Counted from the first letter of the stretch, positions 43,156-52,997 are shown. The stretch: 54,101 nucleotides of DNA from an uncultured Mollicutes bacterium (GCA_900548675.1 URLJ01000008.1:1-54101); one strand, 5' to 3'. Program-made: numbers and translations. Notes: generated by a model from the letters alone, not told the origin.

Positions 43156-44580
43156 ATGAAATTATTAATTATTGGTGGCGGAATTTCCGGCTTAAGTGCT
43201 GGAATAAGAGCTTTAGAAAAGGGCTATAGTGTCGATATTTATGAAAAAAATGCAAATGCTGGCGGATGTTGTACCGGTTGGGAAAGAGATGGGTATTATA
43301 TAGATAATTGTATGCACTGGCTGACAGGGACAAATTATCGTACCAAAACGAGTAAAATATGGAAGAAAATAGGAGCACTTAGTGAAACTAGTAATCTTTA
43401 TCAAGGTGAATATTTTTATAAATCATCATTAGGAAGTAGTGAAATAGCCCTGTATACTGATCTTGAGAAAACCCGTTTTGAAATGTTAAAGATTTCTCCT
43501 ATTGACAAAAAGGAAATTAATAGTTTTATTAATACTGTCAAGGCACTAACAAAAATGTTGAAGAAGGAAAACTATTTAAGAGACTCCCTTCTTACGCCAT
43601 TTTATTATTTCCATTTAATCAAATATTATCGCTTATCTATCGGTGAATTGGCAGAAAGATTTACTCATCCGCTTTTAAAAGCTTTATTTAGTGATTTTTT
43701 ACCAGATACTTATTCTAGTTCTTTTCTAGTTTATGCCTATGCAACTTTTGCGAGTGGTGATGGCAAAGTTTATATGGGAGGTTCAAAGGCTTTCGCTGAA
43801 AATATCTTAAAGACTTACATCGCAAAAGGTGGGAAAATTCATTATAATGAAGAAATAACAAAAATAATCCTTAATGATGAGCAAACTACTGCTACTGCTG
43901 TTGTAAGTAAAAAGAACGAAATAATTACCTGTGATAAAATAATTTGTGCCTGTGATCCTTTCTATACTTTTAATGTCCTTCTTCCTAATTACTTTATGCC
44001 AACGTCTTATAAAGATAAACTTATCGAAAGAAAAAAATATCCTATATACTCCAGTTATCATATTGCTTTTAAGGTTAAAAGAGATAAGAACCCTTTCTTC
44101 GATACAACTCTTTTTGAGATACCAGCGACCACTATTGGTAAACGTGTAATAACAAGACTTATGATTAAAGATTACTCCTACTTGTATAAAACAAAGGAAA
44201 GCACTATTGTTCAAGCATTTATCTATCAAACCGAAGAAGATTATGATTATTGGGCAAGTTTATCGAAAGATGATTATGATAAAAAGAAAGAAGAAATAGC
44301 TTCAAAGATTAAAGATATTTTAGTAAAAAAATATGCTTGTTTAAAAAATAACATTGAAGTTCTTGATTCTTGGACACCATTAACATTTAATAAGTATTAC
44401 AACGCCTATTATGGCGCCTATATGGGATTCTCATTTACAAATAAGAGTAAGCTTGATAAAATACCTCATAAAATCAAAGGTTTAGATAATGTTTTTATCG
44501 CCTCTTCATGGCAAAGTTTCGTTTCCGGCCTACCAACTGCCGCAAGTGCGGGCTATAGTTTGGCTAATAACATATTATAA
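43156..44580 (+). CDS. Phytoene desaturase/CrtI-like FAD oxidoreductase
   Basis: 474 residues. The N-terminal dinucleotide loop IIGGGISGLSAGIRALEKGYSVDIYEKN and the following GGCCTGWERDGYYIDN segment define the FAD-dependent CrtI/amine-oxidase-like family; the C-terminal FAD motif reads NVFIASSWQSFVSGLPTAASAGYSLA. No carotenoid genes are near, so the substrate is open; many gut Bacillota carry such proteins without carotenoids. The ribosome site GGAG is 12 bases before the ATG, a long spacing. Monocistronic with a strong terminator. Confidence 0.8.
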   Translation: MKLLIIGGGISGLSAGIRALEKGYSVDIYEKNANAGGCCTGWERDGYYIDNCMHWLTGTNYRTKTSKIWKKIGALSETSNLYQGEYFYKSSLGSSEIALYTDLEKTRFEMLKISPIDKKEINSFINTVKALTKMLKKENYLRDSLLTPFYYFHLIKYYRLSIGELAERFTHPLLKALFSDFLPDTYSSSFLVYAYATFASGDGKVYMGGSKAFAENILKTYIAKGGKIHYNEEITKIILNDEQTTATAVVSKKNEIITCDKIICACDPFYTFNVLLPNYFMPTSYKDKLIERKKYPIYSSYHIAFKVKRDKNPFFDTTLFEIPATTIGKRVITRLMIKDYSYLYKTKESTIVQAFIYQTEEDYDYWASLSKDDYDKKKEEIASKIKDILVKKYACLKNNIEVLDSWTPLTFNKYYNAYYGAYMGFSFTNKSKLDKIPHKIKGLDNVFIASSWQSFVSGLPTAASAGYSLANNIL

Positions 44581-44582
44581 AT

Positions 44583-44624
44583 AAAAAGGATATAAGTAGT
44601 TTTAGCACTACTATATCCTTTTTT
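44583..44624. terminator. Bidirectional terminator between oxidoreductase and dnaI
   Basis: AAAAAGGATATAAGTAGT pairs with ACTACTATATCCTTTTT (one bulge). U-runs on both sides serve both convergent genes. Confidence 0.88.
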
Positions 44625-45501
44625 AATTACGATAGTTTTTGTCAGCTAGCTCTACAAAAATCATCAACGTGCGCATTCTTTCAAATAAACGTGAAGCTCT
44701 TGTTTTATCAATATCTTTATTGCTTTCGGCCAAATGTTCTTGAATGAGTTCTGAATCAAGATTCGAAGTCATAAAAGTTAAACGCTTATGGGCCATTCTT
44801 TCTTGGAGAATTGGACCGATTATTTCATCACGAATATAACTACTTGCAACCTCGCCACCGAAATCATCAATGATTAAAACTTCAACATTTTTCAAATAAT
44901 TTATAATATCACTAACACCATTATTGCTGATGGCGTTTTTTATCAAACGAACCATTTCAGGATAATATCCCATAAAAACATTATGTCCTTTATCAGCTAA
45001 TTTTCTCGCAAGATAAAGCATAATGTATGTTTTTCCACAGCCATAATTTCCATAAACATATAAACCTTTTTGATCGGTTAAATCGCCAATTAAATAGTTT
45101 TGGATGAGCGTTAACAATTGTTTACGATTTTCATTGACAATAACATTTTCATCATCAAGCGCATTCAAGCCAATTAGAGTTAAATGATCAATATTTTTTC
45201 CTAACATATATGAACACTTTTCATAGGCGATATTAATGATATCCTCATCTTTTACTAGAACTGGTTTATAACCTTGGTGATTTTGTTCACAAGCGTTCAA
45301 ATTCTTACAGCCCTTACATTTATCAAGTTTTATACTATATCCAAGTAAAGTATTTAAATTTTTTTGAAATTCTACTGGTGTAACATTTTCCTCTTTGATA
45401 AATTTTTTTATTTCTGTCTCTTCAAGAAGGTTTTTAATCATTTTTAAAACTTCTTCATCATGTTCTAATAGTTCTATTTTTTTATAATATTCTTTCATCA
45501 T
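44623..45501 (-). CDS. dnaI: Helicase loader DnaI
   Basis: 292 residues, an AAA+ ATPase that loads the replicative helicase. The N-terminal zinc-binding region (CKGCKNLNACEQNH) interacts with helicase; Walker A GNYGCGKTYIM and Walker B VLIIDDFGG follow, with sensor I TFMTSNLD. Length and layout match DnaI of Bacillus. It is last in the polA-mutM/coaE-dnaB-dnaI operon. Confidence 0.95.
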   Translation of the reverse strand: MMKEYYKKIELLEHDEEVLKMIKNLLEETEIKKFIKEENVTPVEFQKNLNTLLGYSIKLDKCKGCKNLNACEQNHQGYKPVLVKDEDIINIAYEKCSYMLGKNIDHLTLIGLNALDDENVIVNENRKQLLTLIQNYLIGDLTDQKGLYVYGNYGCGKTYIMLYLARKLADKGHNVFMGYYPEMVRLIKNAISNNGVSDIINYLKNVEVLIIDDFGGEVASSYIRDEIIGPILQERMAHKRLTFMTSNLDSELIQEHLAESNKDIDKTRASRLFERMRTLMIFVELADKNYRN

Positions 45502-45517
45502 TATTACATCCTATTTT

Positions 45518-46816
45518 TTATTTCTTTGTGCTAAAGAATTTTTCTAATTCATCAAGATTTTTGCTTTCAGCATTTTTCTTTGCTTTGTCTTGTTTTAGAG
45601 CTTCATTTACTTCTTCTCGGTATTGGTTATACCAATCAGGTGTTTTACGAACTTCTTTGTTATTATATTTTTTAACCTTTTGAGGGTTATTTAAATAGTT
45701 AAGAGCTTCTTCAGTGTTAGTAATACCGGCTCTAATCCATGTATTAATTATTTTTAAAAAATAATTATAACTAGGTATTTCACCATTTTTAGAATCCATA
45801 ACATAAAGAATTAAAACATTGAGCATACCTGTGCTAATATTTGTGTTTCTTAAAAGCTTATCAAACATTTCGACTTCACTACCTGTAAGAGACGTTGCAT
45901 ATTTATTTGTTACTACCTCAATTGGCGATAAGTTTTCTAGAACACTAATAAGTTTGTTACTGTTTGTCGTATTAACAGTCTCAACTCTTTTCAGTTCTAT
46001 TTTTTGATACTTTTCTTCATATATTCTTCTTGCGGCATGTCTTAATAAATCATAATCTATTTTACCTGCATTTACAGCTTTGATTGTCGCATCTTTTAAG
46101 TCTTCAGCTGTTAATAAATATACAAAAGCAAGACGGTTAATTTCATTATATAGTTCTTTACTGTATAATTCTTCTTGACTAATAACATTTACAGCCGCCA
46201 TTAGCACTGCATAATATTCATAATCAAAATGTTTTTTATCAATTACAAGACCATTATTATGTTGATCAACCCACCAATTATGATAATCCTTTGCTTTATT
46301 GGCATTAGAGGTTTCTACTTGATAAACTTCATCAAAAGCTTTAGTTACTTTGGTGTATTCACAAATATTATAGCGATGAACTAAATATTCAGAAATTATT
46401 TTCATAAATGACTCATCACCAATTCGCGTTATTAAAATTGCTGATAAAACATCATCATTTAAGAAAGCGTATGGTGTTAGGGGTTCTTTTAACAAATACA
46501 AATATTGGTAGCCGGTACCACTAGGGTTTTTACATGTATAAACATCAAGTAAACCCATTGCTTCTAAAGCTTCACGAGCTTTTAGAAACTCATTGTTATC
46601 TAGGTTAAGAGTTTTAATAATTGTGTAATGGTTAGTTTTTTCTGATTCACTTTTTCCATAAGGAACGATAGCATATAGACTATTATATAGTGTATACGCA
46701 ACAGCCCCCATAATAGGAGTATATAACGTATTGATAACGTTACGATGGTAATCACTCAATGGTTCGGTTATTACTACTACAAAAGTGTCTTCTTTAGCAT
46801 TTATAACATCAGGCAT
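45518..46816 (-). CDS. dnaB: Replication initiation protein DnaB (primosome)
   Basis: 432 residues of the Bacillus DnaB/DnaD superfamily, which with DnaD and DnaI brings helicase to oriC. An N-terminal winged-helix region (TPIMGAVAYTLYNSLYAI) is followed by a DnaB_2/DnaD-type helical domain with the ending LNVLILYVMDSKNGEIPSYNYFLKI and the conserved WIRAGITNTEEAL, then a basic tail. It is not the replicative helicase, which is DnaC in this group. Confidence 0.9.
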   Translation of the reverse strand: MPDVINAKEDTFVVVITEPLSDYHRNVINTLYTPIMGAVAYTLYNSLYAIVPYGKSESEKTNHYTIIKTLNLDNNEFLKAREALEAMGLLDVYTCKNPSGTGYQYLYLLKEPLTPYAFLNDDVLSAILITRIGDESFMKIISEYLVHRYNICEYTKVTKAFDEVYQVETSNANKAKDYHNWWVDQHNNGLVIDKKHFDYEYYAVLMAAVNVISQEELYSKELYNEINRLAFVYLLTAEDLKDATIKAVNAGKIDYDLLRHAARRIYEEKYQKIELKRVETVNTTNSNKLISVLENLSPIEVVTNKYATSLTGSEVEMFDKLLRNTNISTGMLNVLILYVMDSKNGEIPSYNYFLKIINTWIRAGITNTEEALNYLNNPQKVKKYNNKEVRKTPDWYNQYREEVNEALKQDKAKKNAESKNLDELEKFFSTKK

Positions 46817-47180
46817 TATTTTTATTACCTTTCGCCTTTAGATTAAGTCTCCCATTGAAACGATGATACAATTCCGCAATTTCTTTGATACCTCTAGCTC
46901 TTGATATCAAATAGTGTGTTGTAATTTTAAAATCAACAGCCATTTCATAAAATTGTAATTGAATAATACTAACAATTATCTCACTTTTAGGACTTGTTAG
47001 AAGAATTTCTTTATACTGATCATTAACATCTTCAACCTCATATCCTAAATTTTTCGCAACATCAATGATAACTGCTTTAACTGTTTGATAATCATTTCGA
47101 TAATATCTAGTTACTAATTCTTCATGTTTGGCATCATCACTCGTTGTAAAATCATTACTAAAATACTCTTTAAATCCCAT
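46809..47180 (-). CDS. Conserved-looking cytoplasmic protein, function unknown
   Basis: 123 residues, no signal or membrane helix. The middle (VIIDVAKNLGYEVEDVNDQYKEILLTSPKSEIIVSI, taken in parts) suggests a helix followed by beta strands, then TVDF-like strand AVDFKITTHYLISRARG and a final helix IKEIAELYHRF. I do not recognise the family. Its start overlaps no other gene, but its end overlaps dnaB's start by eight bases, so it is translated with the primosome genes, in the place where nrdR sits in Bacillus. It lacks the NrdR zinc ribbon and ATP-cone. Confidence 0.6.
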   Translation of the reverse strand: MGFKEYFSNDFTTSDDAKHEELVTRYYRNDYQTVKAVIIDVAKNLGYEVEDVNDQYKEILLTSPKSEIIVSIIQLQFYEMAVDFKITTHYLISRARGIKEIAELYHRFNGRLNLKAKGNKNNA

Positions 47181-47192
47181 AACAGTACCTCT

Positions 47193-48671
47193 TTATTTGT
47201 ACAATTTATTTATTTTATCATATAATTCATCTTTTGAGTTATCATTAACGATGATATTATAAGCTTTACCATACTTTTCTTTATCAAGTTTGGCTCTATT
47301 TTCTTTTTCTAATATTCCCATTTGGTTATTAATAATTTTTAAACTTTCCGCCTCATCAAAACCATTTCTTAATTTTAAGCGTTCAATAATTTGTTCTTTT
47401 GGCGCATCAATGATTAAAACCTCGTCGCACAAATCATTGAAACTAGCTTCATATAATAGTGGAACATCAAAGAAAACTATTTCTTTTGTTTCTCTATCAA
47501 GGATTATATCATTTTTTGTTTTATTTAGTTTATTTATTGCTACGTTTTTTATCATTGGATGAATGATACCTTCATAGCACTTTTTAAAGTCGGCATCTTC
47601 AAAACATTTTTTGCGCATTTCTTCACGATTTAATGTTTCATTTTGATAAATGGTTTCAACTGCATCTTTATATTTTTCTTCTAAAGCCATCATGATTGTT
47701 TTGAGCGTGTCGCTATTAGTTTTAAGAAGTTCATGAGTTATTGCATCTGTATCGACAATTTTATATCCTAAAGTTTTTAAATATTCCACTATTGTGGATT
47801 TTCCACTCGCAATAACTCCTGTTATTCCAACAATTTTAACAATGTCGTGTTGACACTTTGGACAAATATAGGTTCCTCTACCACCCACAACTTCTTTAAT
47901 TATCGGAGTTTTACAAACTTCACATGGTTCTCCCTCTTTGGTATGAACGTGAAGATGACCTTGAAAACGTCCTGTTACTCCTAAACTGCTCGTGTATGAT
48001 CTTATGGTCGTCCCGCCTTCTTTAATCGCTTCATTTAAGACTTCACTAGATATTTTTAAAATATTTTGTACATCATCAATTGTTACTTTACTAGCGTGCA
48101 TTCTGGGATTTAATTTAGCTAGAAAGCAAACTTCATCAACATAAATATTACCAAGTCCAGCGAGAATCGTTTGATCAAGAAGAGCTACCTTAATCGGTAC
48201 GTTTTTAGTTTTCAATACTGCAAATAATCTTTCGGGATCACTTGTTGTATTGGCATCGGGGCCTAATTTTTTTAATGACTTATATTCACATATAGTATTT
48301 AAATCAGTTGTATCTAATAGGGTCATTTTACCAAATTTTCTTGTATCATGATATCTTAAAGTCATCCCACTTGCGAAGGCAAAAATAATGTGCTCATGCT
48401 TTTCAAATGGTTCATCTGCCTTCTTAAGGAAAAACTTCCCTTCCATCCTTAAATGACTGATGATAGAAACGTGATTTAGAATGAATATTAAGTATTTTCC
48501 TCTTCGCTTTATTGATACAAAACTTTCTCCTATAAGTTTCTTACAAAAATCATCTTTTGTAGTATCCTCCAATATTCCATCATATCTAACAATTACGTTA
48601 GTGATTTTTTCTCCTATAATTTGTGTTTCTAAGACTCTTCTTACAGTTTCAACCTCTGGTAACTCTGGCAT
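47193..48671 (-). CDS. mutM-coaE: Fused Fpg (MutM) and dephospho-CoA kinase (CoaE)
   Basis: 492 residues. Residues 1 to about 275 are formamidopyrimidine-DNA glycosylase: PELPEVETVRR with catalytic Pro2 and Glu3, the Lys in KRRGKYLIF, and a zinc finger CEVC...CPKC preceded by GGRGTY. The reading frame then goes directly from CPKCQHDIV into CoaE, whose P-loop is GVIASGKST, with DTDAITHELL and FFDVPLLYEA as further CoaE motifs. In Bacilli these are two adjacent genes; here there is no stop or start between them. Translation must start at 48671 so that Pro follows the initiator Met. Part of the polA-dnaI operon. Confidence 0.95.
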   Translation of the reverse strand: MPELPEVETVRRVLETQIIGEKITNVIVRYDGILEDTTKDDFCKKLIGESFVSIKRRGKYLIFILNHVSIISHLRMEGKFFLKKADEPFEKHEHIIFAFASGMTLRYHDTRKFGKMTLLDTTDLNTICEYKSLKKLGPDANTTSDPERLFAVLKTKNVPIKVALLDQTILAGLGNIYVDEVCFLAKLNPRMHASKVTIDDVQNILKISSEVLNEAIKEGGTTIRSYTSSLGVTGRFQGHLHVHTKEGEPCEVCKTPIIKEVVGGRGTYICPKCQHDIVKIVGITGVIASGKSTIVEYLKTLGYKIVDTDAITHELLKTNSDTLKTIMMALEEKYKDAVETIYQNETLNREEMRKKCFEDADFKKCYEGIIHPMIKNVAINKLNKTKNDIILDRETKEIVFFDVPLLYEASFNDLCDEVLIIDAPKEQIIERLKLRNGFDEAESLKIINNQMGILEKENRAKLDKEKYGKAYNIIVNDNSKDELYDKINKLYK

Positions 48672-48672
48672 A

Positions 48673-49191
48673 TTATTTTTTCCATCCATTAAAATTAATT
48701 ATTTCATCGTTTAGTTCTCTTACTTTAGGTTTATCAAAAATATCTTCTTCTTGAGGTTTGCCGAGGGCTATCATACTAAAAAGTTCGATGCTATCAGGAA
48801 CGTTTAGTATTTCCTTAATATTTGGAATACGTTCCTTCGTATCTTTTAGACCAATCCAACAACTACCAAGTTTTTTCTTTGTCGCTTCTAATAAAATATT
48901 TTCGGTTGCAGCCGATAAATCTTGGTGATATAAAGGTGATTTTATATTTTCAGTGCGAGCAGCAACAATTATAAATCCACTTGCATCCAGAAAGCGACTG
49001 ATACTAGGTACTGATGAAGTGAGTTTTTCTTTTACCGCATCATCATTAATGATAATAAAAAACCATGGTTTGCCATTCATAGCACTTGGGGCAGAAACAG
49101 CAGCCTCTAATAAGTCTTTATATACTTCTTCTTTTATAACATAACCTTTTACAAAACTTCGAATACTTCTTCTATTTCTTATTATATCCAT
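48673..49191 (-). CDS. Nitroreductase family FMN oxidoreductase
   Basis: 172 residues. The FMN-binding start RRSIRSFVKG and the SAPSAMNGKPWFFII block are typical, as are GSCWIGL and ALGKPQEE near the C-terminus. These enzymes reduce nitro compounds or flavins with NAD(P)H; the physiological substrate is not evident. It lies between polA and the mutM-coaE fusion with one-base and nine-base gaps, an insertion into an otherwise standard operon. Confidence 0.9.
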   Translation of the reverse strand: MDIIRNRRSIRSFVKGYVIKEEVYKDLLEAAVSAPSAMNGKPWFFIIINDDAVKEKLTSSVPSISRFLDASGFIIVAARTENIKSPLYHQDLSAATENILLEATKKKLGSCWIGLKDTKERIPNIKEILNVPDSIELFSMIALGKPQEEDIFDKPKVRELNDEIINFNGWKK

Positions 49192-49200
49192 ACTAACCTC

Positions 49201-51870
49201 CTATTTTAAATCCCACGTTTTACCAACCGATAGTTCCGCAGTGAGATTAATTTCACCTTTTAAGATGTTTTCCATTGTTTCTTTAACAATAGTTTTAATT
49301 ATTTCTGCTTCACCATTTACAACATCAAAAACTAATTCATCATGTACTTGAGCTACCATTTTGCTTTGAAGAAGTTCTTTTTCTAATTTTTCTTCGACTT
49401 TTATCATTGCAAGTTTAATTATATCGGCAGCGCTACCTTGAATTGGAGCATTCATAGCTGTTCGTTCACCAAATTTACGAAGTGTTTTATTACTACTTTG
49501 CAACTCATTAATGTAACGACGTCTATTAAACATTGTTATAGAATACCCTTTTTCATAAGCATTTTGAACCTGTTCATCTAAATATGTTTTAATTTCCGGA
49601 TAAATTTCAAAATATTTTTCAATAAAATTTCCGGCTTCAATCGGTGAAATGTGAAGAGATTCCGCAAGACCCCAATCACTCATTCCATATACTATTCCAA
49701 AATTAACAGTTTTAGCGAAGCGACGTTGTTCCTTTGTTACTTCTGAGGCTTTAATATTATATATTTTAGCAGCTGTTGCGGTATGTAAATCTTCATTATT
49801 ATTGAAACTTTCTAACATCCTTTTACAATTTGCAAGCTTTGCTAGAACCCTTAATTCTATTTGTGAATAATCACAGCTAATAATCAAACCATCTTTAAAA
49901 CTAGATACAAAAGCTGAGCGAATAATTTTTCCTTCTTCTGTTCGAACAGGAATATTTTGAATATTGGGTTCTACACTTGAAAGGCGCCCCGTTTGGGTTA
50001 AGGTTTGTTTAAAAATCGTATGGACTTTACCATCAACTCCATTAATTTCCGTAAATAGACCTTGGACATACGTTGAATAAAGTTTAGCATTTTTACGATA
50101 CTCCAAAACAAGTCCTGGAAGAGGATGAATTTCAGCCATTTTTTGAAGTTCTTCAGCTGAAGTTGAATAACCTGTTTTATTCTTTTTCCCTTTCATAAGG
50201 TTTAATTTCTCGAATAAAATTATTCCAAGTTGTTTTGGTGATGCTATATTGAATTTTTCACCACTTACTTCATATATTTTTTCTTCAAGTTCTTCTAAAT
50301 TATGTTTTAACATTTCACCAATTTCAGTTAAACGTTTTTGATCTATTTTAAAGCCATTCATTTCAACTCTTGCTAAAACTTTAGAAAGCGGTAATTCCAT
50401 ATTTTCCAAAATAGCCAATTGGTCAGCATCTTTTAATTTTTCATATAGTTCGTTGTATATATCTTTAAAAACAAACAATTTATCAAGACAATACTTCTCA
50501 TAAGTTTTTGAATCAGGGACATTATAGATATCCTTTTTACCATATATTTCATCTAAATAAGGGAGAGTATTTGAACTATATCGTTCCATAATAGCTTTAA
50601 TATCACCAACTGTTGAAGATGGATCGATAATATATGATGCTAATAATAAATCAAAATCATACCCTTTTAAATCAATTCCTTCTTTTTTTAAACTAACCAA
50701 GACTTTTTTTAAATCAATAGTACGTTTAATAAGCGTTTCACTCTCTAATAAATTAACAATTTTTTCATTAAATAACTCTAGTTTATTAAAAAAATACCCT
50801 TTATTTTTAACGACGATTCCTACACCAAGGAGATCTGCTTTGTGATAATTACTAGCAGTTAATTCCGTTTCAACATATAAAACACTTTCTTTATTTTCAT
50901 TTATTTCTTTAATTAAACTATCTAAGTCATTTCCCATATATTCATGAATAATAGGTGTTTCTTCATTCTTATTTAAGGTTGACATTTTCATTTTCTTAAT
51001 AAAAGAAGTAAATTCAACTTTTTCATAAAATAATCTTAATTTGTATTCATCAATGACAGGCATTTTGATATCATCAATATTATAAGGAAGTTCAATATCC
51101 TTATATATCGTCGCGAGATACTTGGTTTTTTTAGCAACTTCGGCATCTTCTCTTATCATCTCACCTGTTTTACCTTTAATGTTTGGAGCGTTTTCAATGA
51201 TACTTTCAATTGAAGCGTACTTATTTAATAAAGAGACAGCTGTTTTTGGCCCTATTCCTCTAATACCTGCTAAATTATCTGATGCATCACCTATCATCGC
51301 TTTATAATCGGTAAGTTGGGCAGGATTAAATCCCATCTTTTCATTAAAATTCTCTAAATTATATTCATCAAGTTCGGTAACGCCTTTTTTAGTCAGATAC
51401 ACAATAACATTATGATCTACTAATTGTAATAAATCTTTATCGCCACTAAATACTGAAACTTTCATTTCTTTTTGTGAGCCCATTTTCGCAAATGAACCAA
51501 CAATATCATCAGCTTCATAGTCATCTAATTCTAAACGTTTAATTCCTAATACATCTAAGTATTCTTTTATTAAATCAATTTGAAGACCTAATTCCTCAGG
51601 CATTTGTTTTCTTGTTCCTTTATATTCATGAAATGCTTCATGGCGAAAGGTTTTTTTCCCCTTATCAAAAGCAACCACAATCGCATAAGGAGGCATAATC
51701 GATAAAACTTTATTTATCATATTTACAAAACCGTATAAAGCATTCGTGTATAAACCTGTGGATGTCTGCATCAAATTACCTGTATACGCAGTGGCATAAT
51801 AAGCTCTAAACATTAAACTATTACCATCTATTAATACTAAACTTTTTTCTTTTAAATCTTCTAAAGGCAT
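49201..51870 (-). CDS. polA: DNA polymerase I
   Basis: 889 residues. The N-terminal 5' nuclease domain (LVLIDGNSLMFRAYYA, DDYEADDIVGSFA, GDASDNLAGIRGIGPKTA) and C-terminal polymerase domain (motif A SCDYSQIELRVLA, motif B RRFAKTVNFGIVYGM, motif C QVHDELVFDV) are intact. The middle 3'-5' exonuclease fold has lost its metal-binding acids (DxE reads VETE), as in many Gram-positive enzymes, so no proofreading is expected. An AGGAGA ribosome site precedes the ATG; it heads the operon down to dnaI. Confidence 0.97.
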   Translation of the reverse strand: MPLEDLKEKSLVLIDGNSLMFRAYYATAYTGNLMQTSTGLYTNALYGFVNMINKVLSIMPPYAIVVAFDKGKKTFRHEAFHEYKGTRKQMPEELGLQIDLIKEYLDVLGIKRLELDDYEADDIVGSFAKMGSQKEMKVSVFSGDKDLLQLVDHNVIVYLTKKGVTELDEYNLENFNEKMGFNPAQLTDYKAMIGDASDNLAGIRGIGPKTAVSLLNKYASIESIIENAPNIKGKTGEMIREDAEVAKKTKYLATIYKDIELPYNIDDIKMPVIDEYKLRLFYEKVEFTSFIKKMKMSTLNKNEETPIIHEYMGNDLDSLIKEINENKESVLYVETELTASNYHKADLLGVGIVVKNKGYFFNKLELFNEKIVNLLESETLIKRTIDLKKVLVSLKKEGIDLKGYDFDLLLASYIIDPSSTVGDIKAIMERYSSNTLPYLDEIYGKKDIYNVPDSKTYEKYCLDKLFVFKDIYNELYEKLKDADQLAILENMELPLSKVLARVEMNGFKIDQKRLTEIGEMLKHNLEELEEKIYEVSGEKFNIASPKQLGIILFEKLNLMKGKKNKTGYSTSAEELQKMAEIHPLPGLVLEYRKNAKLYSTYVQGLFTEINGVDGKVHTIFKQTLTQTGRLSSVEPNIQNIPVRTEEGKIIRSAFVSSFKDGLIISCDYSQIELRVLAKLANCKRMLESFNNNEDLHTATAAKIYNIKASEVTKEQRRFAKTVNFGIVYGMSDWGLAESLHISPIEAGNFIEKYFEIYPEIKTYLDEQVQNAYEKGYSITMFNRRRYINELQSSNKTLRKFGERTAMNAPIQGSAADIIKLAMIKVEEKLEKELLQSKMVAQVHDELVFDVVNGEAEIIKTIVKETMENILKGEINLTAELSVGKTWDLK

Positions 51871-52035
51871 AATACTTTCTCCTATTAATATATTTTATCA
51901 CACTTTTAAATTTTTAGCATTTATTTTGTTAATGAATACAACTATATCAATTATTTTACCATAATAAATCTTAAAAAATGTTAATTAAGCCTTTAATTAT
52001 AATTTATGAGACTTTTAACTTCAAAAAAATAAAAA

Positions 52036-52053
52036 CCAGGCTTTCATACCTGG
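52036..52053 (-). terminator. Orphan minus-strand terminator
   Basis: CCAGG-TATGAAAG-CCTGG followed on the minus strand by TTTTTATTTTTTT. No minus-strand gene ends here: the next one upstream is beyond the plus-strand vanY-like gene. It may shield polA from antisense reading. The rest of 51871-52130 is AT-rich with no other feature seen. Confidence 0.55.
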
Positions 52054-52130
52054 AATTATCATTTAATTGTAAATTTTTGTATTGTTTATTTTTTTAAATA
52101 TTTGTAAAAAATAAAACGAGGTGATTAGAT

Positions 52131-52997
52131 ATGAAAAAAAATATAATAATCGTTACTATAATTATTATTACTGTTTTCAGTATCCCATTAATTTGCGTTT
52201 ATAAATCTACTCATATTAATATAAAACCTTATGATAATAGTACCTTTTGTCCTGAAGAAGTTTTTTATCAAGAAATTAAAAAATATCCAAGTTATAGTGA
52301 AGAATTAAAAGAAAAATACTATGAAGCCTATAAAACAATTGAAACAACTGATAAAGATTTACATTACATTAGAACATTAAATACCGTTAATTATCCTGAT
52401 TTTTTAAAAGGTACAAACGATACCTTAGGTGCTCCTACCATTAACAATATTATTCTCGTAAACAGACGTTTTTCTCTTTCTAAAAATTATGTTCCTAGCG
52501 AATTAGTTACCGTAGAAGGGGTTAACTTTGTAAAGAGACCTAATGAAGAACTAAAACTTAATAAAACCGTTTTGAAAAAATACAAAGAATTACTTGAAGA
52601 AGCAACTAAGAGCGATGTGTCCCTTCTTTTGTATTCAGGATATCGTAGTTATGAAAAACAAATGTTACTTTTTCAAAATAGTAATTTTGATGTGAATAAT
52701 CCTTATTTAGCTATCCCTGGACATAGTGAGCACCAAACAGGACTCGCTATTGACGTTGCGACAAAAGATAGTGGTTTAACTGATAATTTTAAGAATACCG
52801 CTAGTTTTACCTTTTTAAAAGAAAATGCTCACAAATATGGTTTTATTATAAGATATCCTGAAGCTAAAACTGATATTACCGGATATAATGAGGAACCTTG
52901 GCACTTAAGATATGTCGGTGATATTGCAACATTCATTACAGAACAAAACCTAACGCTAGAAGAATATTTATATTATTATTGTGAACTCTCGTTTTAA
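52131..52997 (+). CDS. D-alanyl-D-alanine carboxypeptidase (VanY/M15B type)
   Basis: 288 residues: an N-terminal signal anchor (about 6-24), then an extracellular domain with the M15B zinc motifs SGYRSYEKQ, PGHSEHQTGLAIDVA (His and Asp ligands) and EPWHLRYVG (Glu base and His ligand). It trims the last D-Ala of peptidoglycan stem peptides. A GAGGTGATT ribosome site precedes the ATG. The DapH-like gene is convergent. Resistance to vancomycin should not be inferred from it alone. Confidence 0.9.
   Translation: MKKNIIIVTIIIITVFSIPLICVYKSTHINIKPYDNSTFCPEEVFYQEIKKYPSYSEELKEKYYEAYKTIETTDKDLHYIRTLNTVNYPDFLKGTNDTLGAPTINNIILVNRRFSLSKNYVPSELVTVEGVNFVKRPNEELKLNKTVLKKYKELLEEATKSDVSLLLYSGYRSYEKQMLLFQNSNFDVNNPYLAIPGHSEHQTGLAIDVATKDSGLTDNFKNTASFTFLKENAHKYGFIIRYPEAKTDITGYNEEPWHLRYVGDIATFITEQNLTLEEYLYYYCELSF

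Noticed and set aside
43156..44580. Carotenoid synthesis from the CrtI-like gene
   Set aside because: No phytoene synthase or other carotenoid gene is nearby, and the family includes many enzymes with other substrates.
52131..52997. Vancomycin-resistance gene cluster
   Set aside because: Only a VanY-type carboxypeptidase is present, with no vanH, vanA or vanX; such enzymes are common wall-maintenance proteins.
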